6,020 nucleotides of DNA from an uncultured Prevotellaceae bacterium (GTDB lineage: Bacteria; Bacteroidota; Bacteroidia; Bacteroidales; Bacteroidaceae): positions 1 to 6,020 of the forward strand of contig CAMNHS010000087.1 of NCBI GenBank assembly GCA_946539635.1, written 5' to 3'. The notes under the pieces were generated by a model. That model made no database searches. It saw nothing but the letters and a program-made list of their open reading frames with translations, and had not been told where the DNA came from. Position 1 is the stretch's first letter. The number at the start of each line of letters is the position of its first letter. Shown here in pieces: positions 1 to 6,020 of this stretch. The translations under genes were made by a program, and so were the position numbers.

Positions 1-87
1 CATTGGCATGAACACATAGCAAAAGAGCAAATAAAACGTTAAAAAAAGATAAAAGCAACATACACTTCAGGCATGAGGAAACTAATT

Positions 88-101
88 CAAATTAAAATTT
101 G
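88..101. repeat. Inverted repeat CAAAT-N4-ATTTG abutting the -7 box
   Basis: CAAAT at 88-92 and ATTTG at 97-101 are perfect reverse complements separated by TAAA. The element ends one base before the candidate -7 box, so it lies in the promoter spacer, where a bound regulator would affect RNA polymerase. It is a possible operator half of the arabinose regulator, but it is only 5 bp per arm in AT-rich DNA and could be chance. Confidence 0.35.
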
Positions 102-109
102 TACCTTTG
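102..109 (+). promoter_or_regulatory. Candidate Bacteroidetes -7 promoter box for the operon
   Basis: TACCTTTG matches all fixed positions of the Bacteroidetes sigma-ABfr -7 consensus TAnnTTTG. A good -33 TTTG box is not visible about 20 bases upstream, where the sequence is A-rich, so this may be a weak or activator-dependent promoter. Transcription would start near 114-118, giving a 5' leader of roughly 55-60 nt before the ATG at 174. The match is short and could occur by chance, but its position directly ahead of the first gene of the operon and between two inverted repeats supports it. Confidence 0.55.
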
Positions 110-122
110 GCGAAGATTTCGC
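110..122. repeat. Inverted repeat GCGAA-GAT-TTCGC at the likely transcription start
   Basis: GCGAA at 110-114 and TTCGC at 118-122 are perfect reverse complements around GAT. The element starts immediately after the candidate -7 box and would cover the transcription start. It is GC-rich in an AT-rich region, which makes it stand out. It could be an operator or a tiny hairpin at the 5' end of the mRNA; a 3-nt loop is tight but possible. The role is inferred from position only. Confidence 0.4.
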
Positions 123-173
123 GTCATGCGATATATGGTAGTTTCTTTACTAACTAAAAAACATAGTCTACTA

Positions 174-1352
174 ATGAAAAATCTTAAAACATTCATGGCA
201 TGCGCTGCCTTTGCAGCTTTAGCCTCAGCTTGTTGTGACAAGAGTTGTCAAACATCACAGTTAAAGTCAGGTCTCGACCCTGCTGCATTTGACACAACCA
301 TCAACGGAAAGCAAGTAAAGCTTTACACCCTTACCAATGCAAATGGTATGGAAGTATGCATCACCAACTATGGTGGTCGTGTAGTATCGCTGGTAGTTCC
401 TGACAAGGACGGTAAGCCAACAGACGTTGTTCTGGGCTATGACAACATTGCACAGTATGCAGATACTCTGAATTCTCCAAGTGACTACGGTTCTTCTGTA
501 GGTCGTTATGCAAACCGTATCAACGGCGGTAAGTTCACCCTCAACGGCACAGACTACCAGTTGAAGCAAAATGATGGTGCCAACTGTCTGCATGGCGGTG
601 GCACAACAGGATGGATGAACCAAGTGTATGATGCAGAGCAGGTAGATAGCTCTACCCTGAAGCTGACTATCACAGCTCAGGATGGCGAAAACGGATTCCC
701 TGGCACTGTAACAGCCGTTACCACCTACAAGGTAACAGAGGACAACACTCTCGACATCACATGGGAGGCTACTACAGATAAGGAAACTATCATCAACCAG
801 ACAAACCACAACTATTACAACCTGAACGGAAACTTCAACGAGGTTGGAACAGACATGGAACTGTATCTGAATGCCGACTATTTCACTCCTTCAGATGCCA
901 ACTATATCCCAACAGGCGAGATTAAGCCTGTTAAGGGCACTCCTTTCGACTTTACGACGCCCCACCCTATCAAGGACGCTATTGGTGCCGACTTTGACCA
1001 GGTTAAGAATGCCAATGGTGGTATTGACCACAACTTCTGTCTGAATACATATAAGGACGGCAAGGGAGATGATACACAGGTATGTGCTTCTCTGTATTCT
1101 CCCAAAACAGGTATCTTCATGGAGATGTACACCAACGAGCCAGGTGTACAGTGCTACACAGGCAATTTCCAGGGCATCGGTAAGGAGCCAAGCATTGCTC
1201 ACAAGGGCGGTAAATACCCACAATATGTAAGCGTATGTCTGGAGAGCCAGAAATATCCTGACTCACCAAACAAGAAGGATTGGGTACAGCCAACACTGAA
1301 GCCAGGTGAGAAATATTACAGCCACGCTGCTTATAAGTTCTCTATCAAATAA
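174..1352 (+). CDS. galM: Aldose 1-epimerase (mutarotase), exported lipoprotein type
   Basis: This 392-residue protein belongs to the galactose mutarotase family, which interconverts the alpha and beta anomers of free aldoses; here the substrate is probably L-arabinose or related sugars. The family motifs are present: SVGRYANRI (108-116), LHGG with His140, the NHNYYNL block with catalytic His212, and CLESQKYPDSPN with the expected catalytic base Glu357. The family is normally about 340-350 residues; the excess is mostly the N-terminal export signal: basic MKNLK, a hydrophobic stretch to about residue 18, then ASAC with Cys20 as probable lipidation site. The lipobox has Ala instead of Leu at -3, so simple secretion remains possible. 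No acidic run follows the cysteine, which argues for a periplasm-facing rather than surface-exposed lipoprotein. A longer reading from TTG at 99 is rejected because it would begin inside the promoter region and bury the signal peptide. It is the first gene of the operon. B. thetaiotaomicron is recalled to have a mutarotase ahead of its ara transporter too. Confidence 0.92.
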   Translation: MKNLKTFMACAAFAALASACCDKSCQTSQLKSGLDPAAFDTTINGKQVKLYTLTNANGMEVCITNYGGRVVSLVVPDKDGKPTDVVLGYDNIAQYADTLNSPSDYGSSVGRYANRINGGKFTLNGTDYQLKQNDGANCLHGGGTTGWMNQVYDAEQVDSSTLKLTITAQDGENGFPGTVTAVTTYKVTEDNTLDITWEATTDKETIINQTNHNYYNLNGNFNEVGTDMELYLNADYFTPSDANYIPTGEIKPVKGTPFDFTTPHPIKDAIGADFDQVKNANGGIDHNFCLNTYKDGKGDDTQVCASLYSPKTGIFMEMYTNEPGVQCYTGNFQGIGKEPSIAHKGGKYPQYVSVCLESQKYPDSPNKKDWVQPTLKPGEKYYSHAAYKFSIK

Positions 1353-1410
1353 GTATGGCTTAAACATTTGAATACAAAACAAATTAAAAACATAAAATTA
1401 AAAAGAAAAA
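1353..1410. other. AT-rich gap between mutarotase and symporter genes
   Basis: The 58-bp gap is strongly A-rich before the next ATG and has neither a Shine-Dalgarno sequence nor a terminator hairpin, so read-through from the mutarotase gene is expected. It carries ATTTG at 1366-1370 and CAAAT at 1380-1384, an inverted repeat with a 9-nt spacer. The word CAAATTAAAA at 1380-1389 also occurs at 88-97 in the operon promoter. AACATTTG at 1363-1370 resembles a -7 box with one mismatch, too weak to call a promoter. Confidence 0.5.
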
Positions 1411-3366
1411 ATGGACAAAATCCTTCAAGCCTTGAGTAACAATGGATTCGCAACCATTGATTACCTCGTATTTATTGCTTACATTATCATCCTCGTCAGC
1501 CTCGGCATCTTCCTTAGCCGCGGCAAGAAGGGCGAGGAAAAGTCTTCTACCGACTACTTCCTTGCAGGTAACACCCTGACATGGTGGGCTGTCGGTGCAT
1601 CACTGATTGCTGCAAACATTTCAGCAGAGCAGTTTATCGGTATGTCAGGTTCTGCTTTCAACAGCGGTATTGCTATGGCAGCCTATGAGTTGATGGCTGC
1701 AGCAACACTGATTATCGTTGGTAAGTTCCTGCTGCCTCTGATGATTGAGAAGAAAGTGTTTACCATTCCACAGTTCCTGCGCGACCGCTATAACGAAGGC
1801 GTTGGTCTGAGTTTCTCTATCTTCTGGCTCTTCCTGTATGTCTTCATCAATCTGACATCAGTAGCATGGCTCGGTGCTCTTGCTATCCAGCAGATTCTGG
1901 GTCTGCCAACAGATATGTATATGAATCTCGGCGGTATGCAGGTAGATGTAGTTCGTATGACAATCATCCTTATCCTGTTCCTCATCGCTGGTTTGTATTC
2001 TATCTATGGAGGTCTGGCTTCTGTAGCATGGACAGACGTTATGCAGGTAACATTCCTCGTAGGTGGCGGTCTCATTACTGCATACGCTGCACTTAGCGTA
2101 ATCGGTAGCGAACTGAATATTGACGGTGGCGCATTCGGTGCATTCTCTGAGATATACTCACATCTTGGAAGCATACCAGGCGACAAGCACTTCAACCTCG
2201 TGGTAACACGAAACATGGAGATGTATGAGAATATTTATGACGACCCATACTTTGACATTCCTGGTATCGTAGTTATCGTAGGTGCTCTGTGGCTCACAAA
2301 CCTCGGCTACTGGGGCTTCAACCAGTACATCATTCAGAAGGGTCTTGCTGCAAAGTCTCTCGACGAAGCAAAGAAGGGTATGATTTTCGCAGCTTTCCTG
2401 AAGATTCTCATCCCATTCATCGTTTGTATCCCTGGCGTTTGTGCATTCTACATCATGAATGGTACCTATAATGGTCAGCCTGTATTCGACCAACTTACAC
2501 TGTACGGTTCTATAGAGCGTTCTGACGATGCCTATCCTTACCTCATCCGTAACTTTACTCCAGTATTCGTGAAGGGTCTCAGCTTTGCTGCCCTCGCTGC
2601 TGCCGTAATATCTTCTCTGGCTTCAATGTTCAACAGTACTTCTACTATCTTCACAATGGATATCTACAAGCACTATATTGACAGAGGCGCATCAGAGAAG
2701 AAACTCGTTAACGTAGGTCGTATCACATCTCTCTGCGCTCTGCTTATGGCTCTTATCGCCGTATATCCTATCATGGGTGGTGCTGATCAGGCATTCCAGG
2801 TTATTCAGGAGTATTCAGGCTTCGTATATCCAGGTATCGTCGTTATCTTCGGCCTTGGACTTCTCTGGAAGCGTGCCAGCGGTGCTGCCGCAGTTGTTGC
2901 TGCCATCGGTACATTCGCATTCTCTATCTTCTTCAAGTTCGCATTGCCAGACGTACCATTCCTGCTCCGCATGGGATATGTATTCATCTGCCTCGTAATA
3001 CTGTTCTTCGGTATCTCACTGAATTCAAAGAACACAAAGCCTGCAGAAGTACTTCCAGAGAAGACAAAGCGTACCCTCTTCAAGTGGTCTCACGTTGCAT
3101 TGGGTGCTGCTGTTACATGCGTCATACTGGGTTGTCTGACATTCTACATCAAAGAGTGCCAGCTACTCGGCTTCGAAGCATTCTTCTTCCTCGCTGCAAT
3201 GATGTTCTCTATCTACCTGTATCTGTACAACAATGCTAAGGATACTGTAGAAGACGTTAAGAGCATCGGCGTTGACGTAGAAATATTCAAGACCAACACA
3301 GCATTCAATCTTGGTGCTGCTGGTGTAGTTATCATACTTGTTATACTTTACGGAATACTCTGGTAA
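1411..3366 (+). CDS. Sodium/sugar symporter of the SSS (vSGLT-like) family
   Basis: This 651-residue inner-membrane protein resembles the Vibrio sodium/galactose symporter vSGLT and probably imports L-arabinose, given its neighbours. Residues corresponding to known vSGLT sites are present: the AANISAEQF block with Asn69 and Gln74, Glu93, the NLGYWGFNQ block with Asn297, Tyr300 and Trp301, Lys331, and IQEY with Gln466 (sugar site and gate). The Na2 sodium site is represented by Ala67, Ile70, Ala398, Ser401 and Ser402. About 15 or 16 hydrophobic segments can be picked out, from roughly 17-36 to 633-650. Compared with vSGLT (543 residues, from memory) it has a longer acidic and aromatic loop at about 235-282 and two additional hydrophobic segments near 560-580 and 588-606 before the final helix. 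The ATG at 1411 starts the conserved N-terminus. The gene lies 58 bp after the mutarotase and 4 bp before araD. The family is certain; the specific sugar is inferred from context. Confidence 0.93.
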   Translation: MDKILQALSNNGFATIDYLVFIAYIIILVSLGIFLSRGKKGEEKSSTDYFLAGNTLTWWAVGASLIAANISAEQFIGMSGSAFNSGIAMAAYELMAAATLIIVGKFLLPLMIEKKVFTIPQFLRDRYNEGVGLSFSIFWLFLYVFINLTSVAWLGALAIQQILGLPTDMYMNLGGMQVDVVRMTIILILFLIAGLYSIYGGLASVAWTDVMQVTFLVGGGLITAYAALSVIGSELNIDGGAFGAFSEIYSHLGSIPGDKHFNLVVTRNMEMYENIYDDPYFDIPGIVVIVGALWLTNLGYWGFNQYIIQKGLAAKSLDEAKKGMIFAAFLKILIPFIVCIPGVCAFYIMNGTYNGQPVFDQLTLYGSIERSDDAYPYLIRNFTPVFVKGLSFAALAAAVISSLASMFNSTSTIFTMDIYKHYIDRGASEKKLVNVGRITSLCALLMALIAVYPIMGGADQAFQVIQEYSGFVYPGIVVIFGLGLLWKRASGAAAVVAAIGTFAFSIFFKFALPDVPFLLRMGYVFICLVILFFGISLNSKNTKPAEVLPEKTKRTLFKWSHVALGAAVTCVILGCLTFYIKECQLLGFEAFFFLAAMMFSIYLYLYNNAKDTVEDVKSIGVDVEIFKTNTAFNLGAAGVVIILVILYGILW

Positions 3367-3370
3367 TATC

Positions 3371-4081
3371 ATGTTAGAAGAACTTAAACAGAAAGTCTTT
3401 AAGGCTAATCTCGACCTTGTAAAGCAAGGCCTCGTAATATTCACTTGGGGCAATGTTTCTGGCATTGACCGCGAAAAAGGACTTGTAGTAATAAAGCCTT
3501 CTGGTGTGTCGTATGACGAAATGAAGGCAGAAGATATGGTTGTAGTAGATTTAAATACCGGAAAGGTGGTTGAGGGCGACCTCAACCCCTCATCCGATAC
3601 TCCTACACACCTCGTTCTCTACAAGGCATTCCCAAACATTCAGGGAGTAGTACACACCCACTCTACCTATGCTACAGCATTCGCACAGGCAGGACAGGAT
3701 ATTCCTAATATCGGCACCACACATGCCGACTATTTCTACAAGGCTATCCCATGCACGCGCGATATGACTAAGGAGGAGGTAGAAGGACAGTATGAGTTGG
3801 AAACAGGTAACGTTATCGTGGATGAGATACTGAACATCCGCAAGATAAATCCGGACCATACTCCTGCCGTATTGGTAAAGAATCACGGCCCATTCTCTTG
3901 GGGCACATCACCAGACAATGCTGTATATAACGCAAAGGTAATGGAGCAATGTGCCAAGATGGCATTCATCAGTTTCTCAGTTAACCCACTGACAACAATG
4001 AATCCTCTGCTCATAGAGAAACACTACAACCGCAAGCATGGTCCTAACGCCTACTATGGCCAGCCAGGACAGAAACATTAA
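3371..4081 (+). CDS. araD: L-ribulose-5-phosphate 4-epimerase
   Basis: This cytoplasmic class II aldolase-family enzyme, 236 residues, converts L-ribulose 5-phosphate to D-xylulose 5-phosphate, the last step of the arabinose pathway. E. coli AraD has 231 residues. The key residues line up almost without offset: Asp76 and the zinc ligands His95 and His97 in [12 protein letters not shown], catalytic Asp120 in THAD, the third zinc ligand His172 in KNHGPF, and catalytic Tyr229 in GPNAYYGQ. The N-terminus also matches, with TWGNVSG and KPSGV. ATG 3371 is chosen because MLEELKQ is the family N-terminus; an upstream in-frame ATG at 3338 lies inside the symporter gene and would add 11 unrelated residues. 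The start is only 4 bp after the symporter stop, which suggests translational coupling. The product could in principle act on a related pentulose or deoxy-sugar phosphate, but the adjoining isomerase settles the pathway. Confidence 0.96.
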   Translation: MLEELKQKVFKANLDLVKQGLVIFTWGNVSGIDREKGLVVIKPSGVSYDEMKAEDMVVVDLNTGKVVEGDLNPSSDTPTHLVLYKAFPNIQGVVHTHSTYATAFAQAGQDIPNIGTTHADYFYKAIPCTRDMTKEEVEGQYELETGNVIVDEILNIRKINPDHTPAVLVKNHGPFSWGTSPDNAVYNAKVMEQCAKMAFISFSVNPLTTMNPLLIEKHYNRKHGPNAYYGQPGQKH

Positions 4082-4115
4082 TTATAAAGTTTAAAGTAAA
4101 AATATTCATACAATT
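4082..4115. other. Short AT-rich gap between araD and araA
   Basis: These 34 bases are nearly all A and T, with no hairpin, no -7 box matching TAnnTTTG and no Shine-Dalgarno sequence. They probably serve only as an unstructured, A/U-rich translation start region for araA within the same transcript. Confidence 0.5.
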
Positions 4116-5654
4116 ATGGCTACGTTTGATAAATTAGAGCTCTGGTGGATTACCGGAGCACAGTTACTCTACGGAGGCGAGACAGTAAAAATCGTTGACG
4201 GTCACTCAAAGGAAATGGTTGAAGGACTTAACAACGGCGGTTTAATACCTATAAAGGTAGTATATAAAGGTACAGCAAACTCTTCTCAGGAAGTAGAAAA
4301 GATAATGCTGGAGGCTAACAATGCTCCACAGTGTGCTGGTGTCATCACATGGATGCACACTTTCTCACCAGCAAAGATGTGGATAAAGGGTCTGCAGCGC
4401 CTCAACAAGCCAATGCTGCACTTCCACACACAGTATAATGCAGAAATTCCTTGGGACACAATGGATATGGACTTCATGAACCTCAACCAGAGTGCTCATG
4501 GTGATATCGAGTTTGGACACATCTGCACACGCATGCGCGTACCTCGTAAAGTTGTAGTAGGCTACTGGAAGAGCAAAGAGGCTCAGGAGAAGATTGCTAT
4601 CTGGGCACGTGTAGCTGCTGCCGTGGCTGATGCTCACGATGTTCGCTGTCTGATGTTCGGTATGAACATGAATAACGTTGCTGTTACTGACGGCGACCGT
4701 GTAGAGTTCGAACAGCGTCTCGGATACCATGTTGATTACTACCCTGTTTCTTCTCTCATGGATTACTTCAAGAGAGTTACAGATGCAGAGGTTGACTCTC
4801 TCGTAGAGGAATACAAGAAAGAATATACCATAAAGATTGACGAGTCTGGTGAAGAGGTATATTGGGAGAAGGTAAGAAATGCAGCTAAGGCAGAAATAGC
4901 TCTCCGTCGCGTACTGAAGGACGAGGGTGCTACAGCATTCACGACAAACTTCGATGACCTTGGCGACGCTGACATCGACGATCCAAACTTCTGTGGCTTT
5001 GACCAGATTCCAGGTCTCGCTTCACAGCGTCTTATGGCTGAGGGTATCGGCTTTGGTGCAGAAGGTGACTGGAAGACATCATGTCTCTATCGCTCTCTGT
5101 GGGTAATGAATCAGGGTCTCTCTAAGGGATGCTCATTCCTTGAGGACTACACCCTGAACTTTGCCGCTGACTGCACATCAAGTCTGCAGAGCCACATGCT
5201 CGAGGTTTGCCCTCTTATTGCTACAGACAAGCCAAAGTTGGAGGTTCACTTCCTCGGCATCGGCATCCGCAAACAGCAGACAGCACGTCTCGTATTCACC
5301 TCTAAGACAGGTCCTGGCATCAAGGCTACTATCGTTGACCTCGGCAACCGCTTCCGCCTCATTACCAGCGAGGTAGAGTGTATCGAGCCAAAACCAATGC
5401 CTAAGTTGCCTGTAGCATCTGCATTGTGGGTACCACAGCCAACATTCGAAATCGGTGCTGGAGCATGGATTCTTGCAGGTGGAACACACCACAGTGCTTT
5501 CTCTTACGACATCACAGCAGAATACTGGGAGGATTTCGCAGAGATGACAGGCATAGAGTTCATAAACATCGACAAGAACACCACTACATGCGGCTTCAAG
5601 CAGCAACTGCGCAACAACGAGGTGTACTACATGTTGAACAAGGCACTTAAATAA
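4116..5654 (+). CDS. araA: L-arabinose isomerase
   Basis: This 512-residue cytoplasmic enzyme converts L-arabinose to L-ribulose with a divalent metal, usually manganese. E. coli AraA has 500 residues. The metal-binding and catalytic residues are recognisable: Glu316 in GAEGDWKT, Glu343 in FLEDYT, His360 in SHMLEVCP and the His458-His459 pair in AGGTHHSAFS, corresponding to Glu306, Glu333, His350 and His450 of E. coli. The N-terminal domain has the usual WITGAQLLYG start, the TWMHTFSPAKMWI block (79-91) and LHFHTQYN (101-108). The ATG at 4116 gives the normal family N-terminus. It lies 34 bp after araD, in an AT-rich gap without a Shine-Dalgarno sequence, and 34 bp before the kinase gene. No truncation or frameshift is seen. 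Known family members also isomerise D-galactose weakly, but arabinose is the expected substrate given AraD and the kinase. Confidence 0.97.
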   Translation: MATFDKLELWWITGAQLLYGGETVKIVDGHSKEMVEGLNNGGLIPIKVVYKGTANSSQEVEKIMLEANNAPQCAGVITWMHTFSPAKMWIKGLQRLNKPMLHFHTQYNAEIPWDTMDMDFMNLNQSAHGDIEFGHICTRMRVPRKVVVGYWKSKEAQEKIAIWARVAAAVADAHDVRCLMFGMNMNNVAVTDGDRVEFEQRLGYHVDYYPVSSLMDYFKRVTDAEVDSLVEEYKKEYTIKIDESGEEVYWEKVRNAAKAEIALRRVLKDEGATAFTTNFDDLGDADIDDPNFCGFDQIPGLASQRLMAEGIGFGAEGDWKTSCLYRSLWVMNQGLSKGCSFLEDYTLNFAADCTSSLQSHMLEVCPLIATDKPKLEVHFLGIGIRKQQTARLVFTSKTGPGIKATIVDLGNRFRLITSEVECIEPKPMPKLPVASALWVPQPTFEIGAGAWILAGGTHHSAFSYDITAEYWEDFAEMTGIEFINIDKNTTTCGFKQQLRNNEVYYMLNKALK

Positions 5655-5688
5655 TTGACAGTTGATAATTGATAATTGACAATTTATT
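5654..5688. repeat. Heptamer tandem repeat in the araA-kinase gap
   Basis: Four 7-bp units follow each other exactly: ATTGACA (5654-5660), GTTGATA (5661-5667), ATTGATA (5668-5674) and ATTGACA (5675-5681), followed by a degenerate fifth unit ATTTATT (5682-5688). The first unit takes in the last base of the araA stop codon and the fifth ends one base before the kinase ATG. Similar TTGATAATTGATAATTGACA strings are recalled as frequent intergenic repeats in Prevotella and Bacteroides genomes; their function is unknown. It is too short and lacks the spacers to be a CRISPR array, and it forms no strong hairpin. Confidence 0.85.
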
Positions 5689-6020
5689 ATGAGTGCAAAA
5701 GAAACGATACAAGCAGGTAAAGCCATTCTCGGTATCGAGTTTGGCTCTACCCGCATCAAGGCTGTTCTCATTGATGAAGAGAACAATCCTATAGCACAGG
5801 GCAGCCACGAGTGGGAAAATCAACTTGTGGATGGTCTTTGGACATACTCTACAGAAGCAATATGGTATGGTCTTGAAGACTGCTATGCCGACCTGCGCAA
5901 GAATGTAAGAGCTCTGTATGACTGCGAAATAGAGATTCTGGCTTCTATCGGCATCTCTGCTATGATGCACGGATATATGGCATTCGGTCCTAACGGCGTA
6001 GCATCAAAAGGTGCTCCTGT
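5689..6020 (+). CDS. FGGY-family sugar kinase, probable L-ribulokinase (5' part only)
   Basis: The first 110 codons of an FGGY carbohydrate kinase are present; the gene runs off the window and the rest, including the ATP-binding domain, is missing. It starts MSAKETIQAG and has the N-terminal phosphate-binding segment at 15-29, reading GIEFGSTRIKAVLID, and the sugar-domain motif ISAMMHGYMAF (89-99), which resembles the SGQMHG block of xylulokinases. The usual aspartate of the phosphate motif (GxDxG) is Glu17 here. It looks unlike classical E. coli AraB and closer to the XylB-like kinases that Bacteroides carries in its ara operon. Placed 34 bp after araA and with no other kinase visible, it most probably phosphorylates L-ribulose to L-ribulose 5-phosphate. 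A xylulokinase role is the main alternative. The ATG at 5689 is favoured because it follows the heptamer repeat directly and gives a short, family-like N-terminus. A database would probably label it araB or xylB. Confidence 0.85.
   Translation, partial: MSAKETIQAGKAILGIEFGSTRIKAVLIDEENNPIAQGSHEWENQLVDGLWTYSTEAIWYGLEDCYADLRKNVRALYDCEIEILASIGISAMMHGYMAFGPNGVASKGAP

Larger units (their letters stand above)
1..173. other. AT-rich leader upstream of the ara operon
   Basis: This stretch holds no convincing coding sequence on either strand. It is A-rich, with several poly-A runs between about 21 and 55. It contains a candidate -7 promoter box, two short perfect inverted repeats and copies of a GGCATGA word, each listed separately. 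No end of an upstream gene and no terminator-like hairpin is visible, so the neighbour to the left cannot be named. The last 60 bases or so before the first gene are probably its 5' untranslated leader, and they lack a Shine-Dalgarno sequence, as is usual in Bacteroidetes. Confidence 0.6.

Noticed and set aside
267..809. Long open frame on the - strand inside the mutarotase gene
   Set aside because: It lies opposite a well-supported enzyme gene and its translation is cysteine- and valine-rich with no recognisable domain; it arises from the codon bias of the sense gene.
1363..1370. AACATTTG as an internal -7 promoter box
   Set aside because: It misses the first T of TAnnTTTG, has no matching -33 box at the right distance, and lies in AT-rich DNA where such near matches are common.
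1353..1410. Transcription terminator after the mutarotase gene
   Set aside because: No GC-rich stem precedes a T run; the gap is A-rich, which fits continued transcription into the symporter gene.
3163..3585. - strand open frame across the symporter-araD junction
   Set aside because: The sense strand here holds two recognised genes with conserved motifs; the antisense product has low complexity and no family resemblance.
5654..5688. Heptamer repeat as a CRISPR array or a terminator
   Set aside because: The units are 7 bp with no spacers, and the sequence has no stable stem followed by a T run.
5178..5786. 202-codon - strand open frame spanning the end of araA, the repeat and the kinase start
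   Set aside because: It covers two convincing + strand genes. Its repeated SIINCQL-like peptide is just the heptamer tandem read on the other strand.
1..6020. A mobile element or a novel defence system in the window
   Set aside because: No transposase, integrase, terminal repeats, toxin-like small genes or nucleases are visible; every sizeable + strand gene fits one known sugar pathway.

Overview
The window reads as a chromosomal L-arabinose catabolic operon from a member of the Bacteroidales, most likely Prevotella or a close relative. Evidence for the group: moderate GC genes separated by very AT-rich gaps, no Shine-Dalgarno sequences before the starts, a TAnnTTTG-type -7 promoter box before the first gene, a short TTGAYA heptamer tandem of the kind scattered through Prevotella/Bacteroides intergenic DNA, and a Bacteroidetes-style set of enzymes. 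The species cannot be fixed from the sequence alone.

Layout, all on the + strand: an AT-rich leader with a candidate promoter and small inverted repeats (1-173); a secreted, lipoprotein-type aldose 1-epimerase (174-1352); a sodium/sugar symporter close to vSGLT (1411-3366); L-ribulose-5-phosphate 4-epimerase AraD (3371-4081); L-arabinose isomerase AraA (4116-5654); and the first 110 codons of an FGGY sugar kinase (5689-6020, cut by the window edge). The gaps are 58, 4, 34 and 34 bp and hold no terminator-like hairpin, so the five genes probably form one transcript.

The genes make a coherent pathway. The exported mutarotase interconverts sugar anomers outside the cytoplasm, and the symporter brings the free sugar in with sodium. 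AraA converts L-arabinose to L-ribulose, the kinase makes L-ribulose 5-phosphate, and AraD epimerises it to D-xylulose 5-phosphate for the pentose phosphate pathway. The catalytic residues expected for the epimerases, isomerase and symporter are all present.

I see no new biological system here. The points most worth a second look are the promoter region, where two perfect short inverted repeats flank the -7 box; the lack of a regulator gene between transporter and araD; the divergent phosphate-binding motif of the kinase; extra C-terminal helices in the symporter; and the heptamer repeat that fills the araA-kinase gap exactly.
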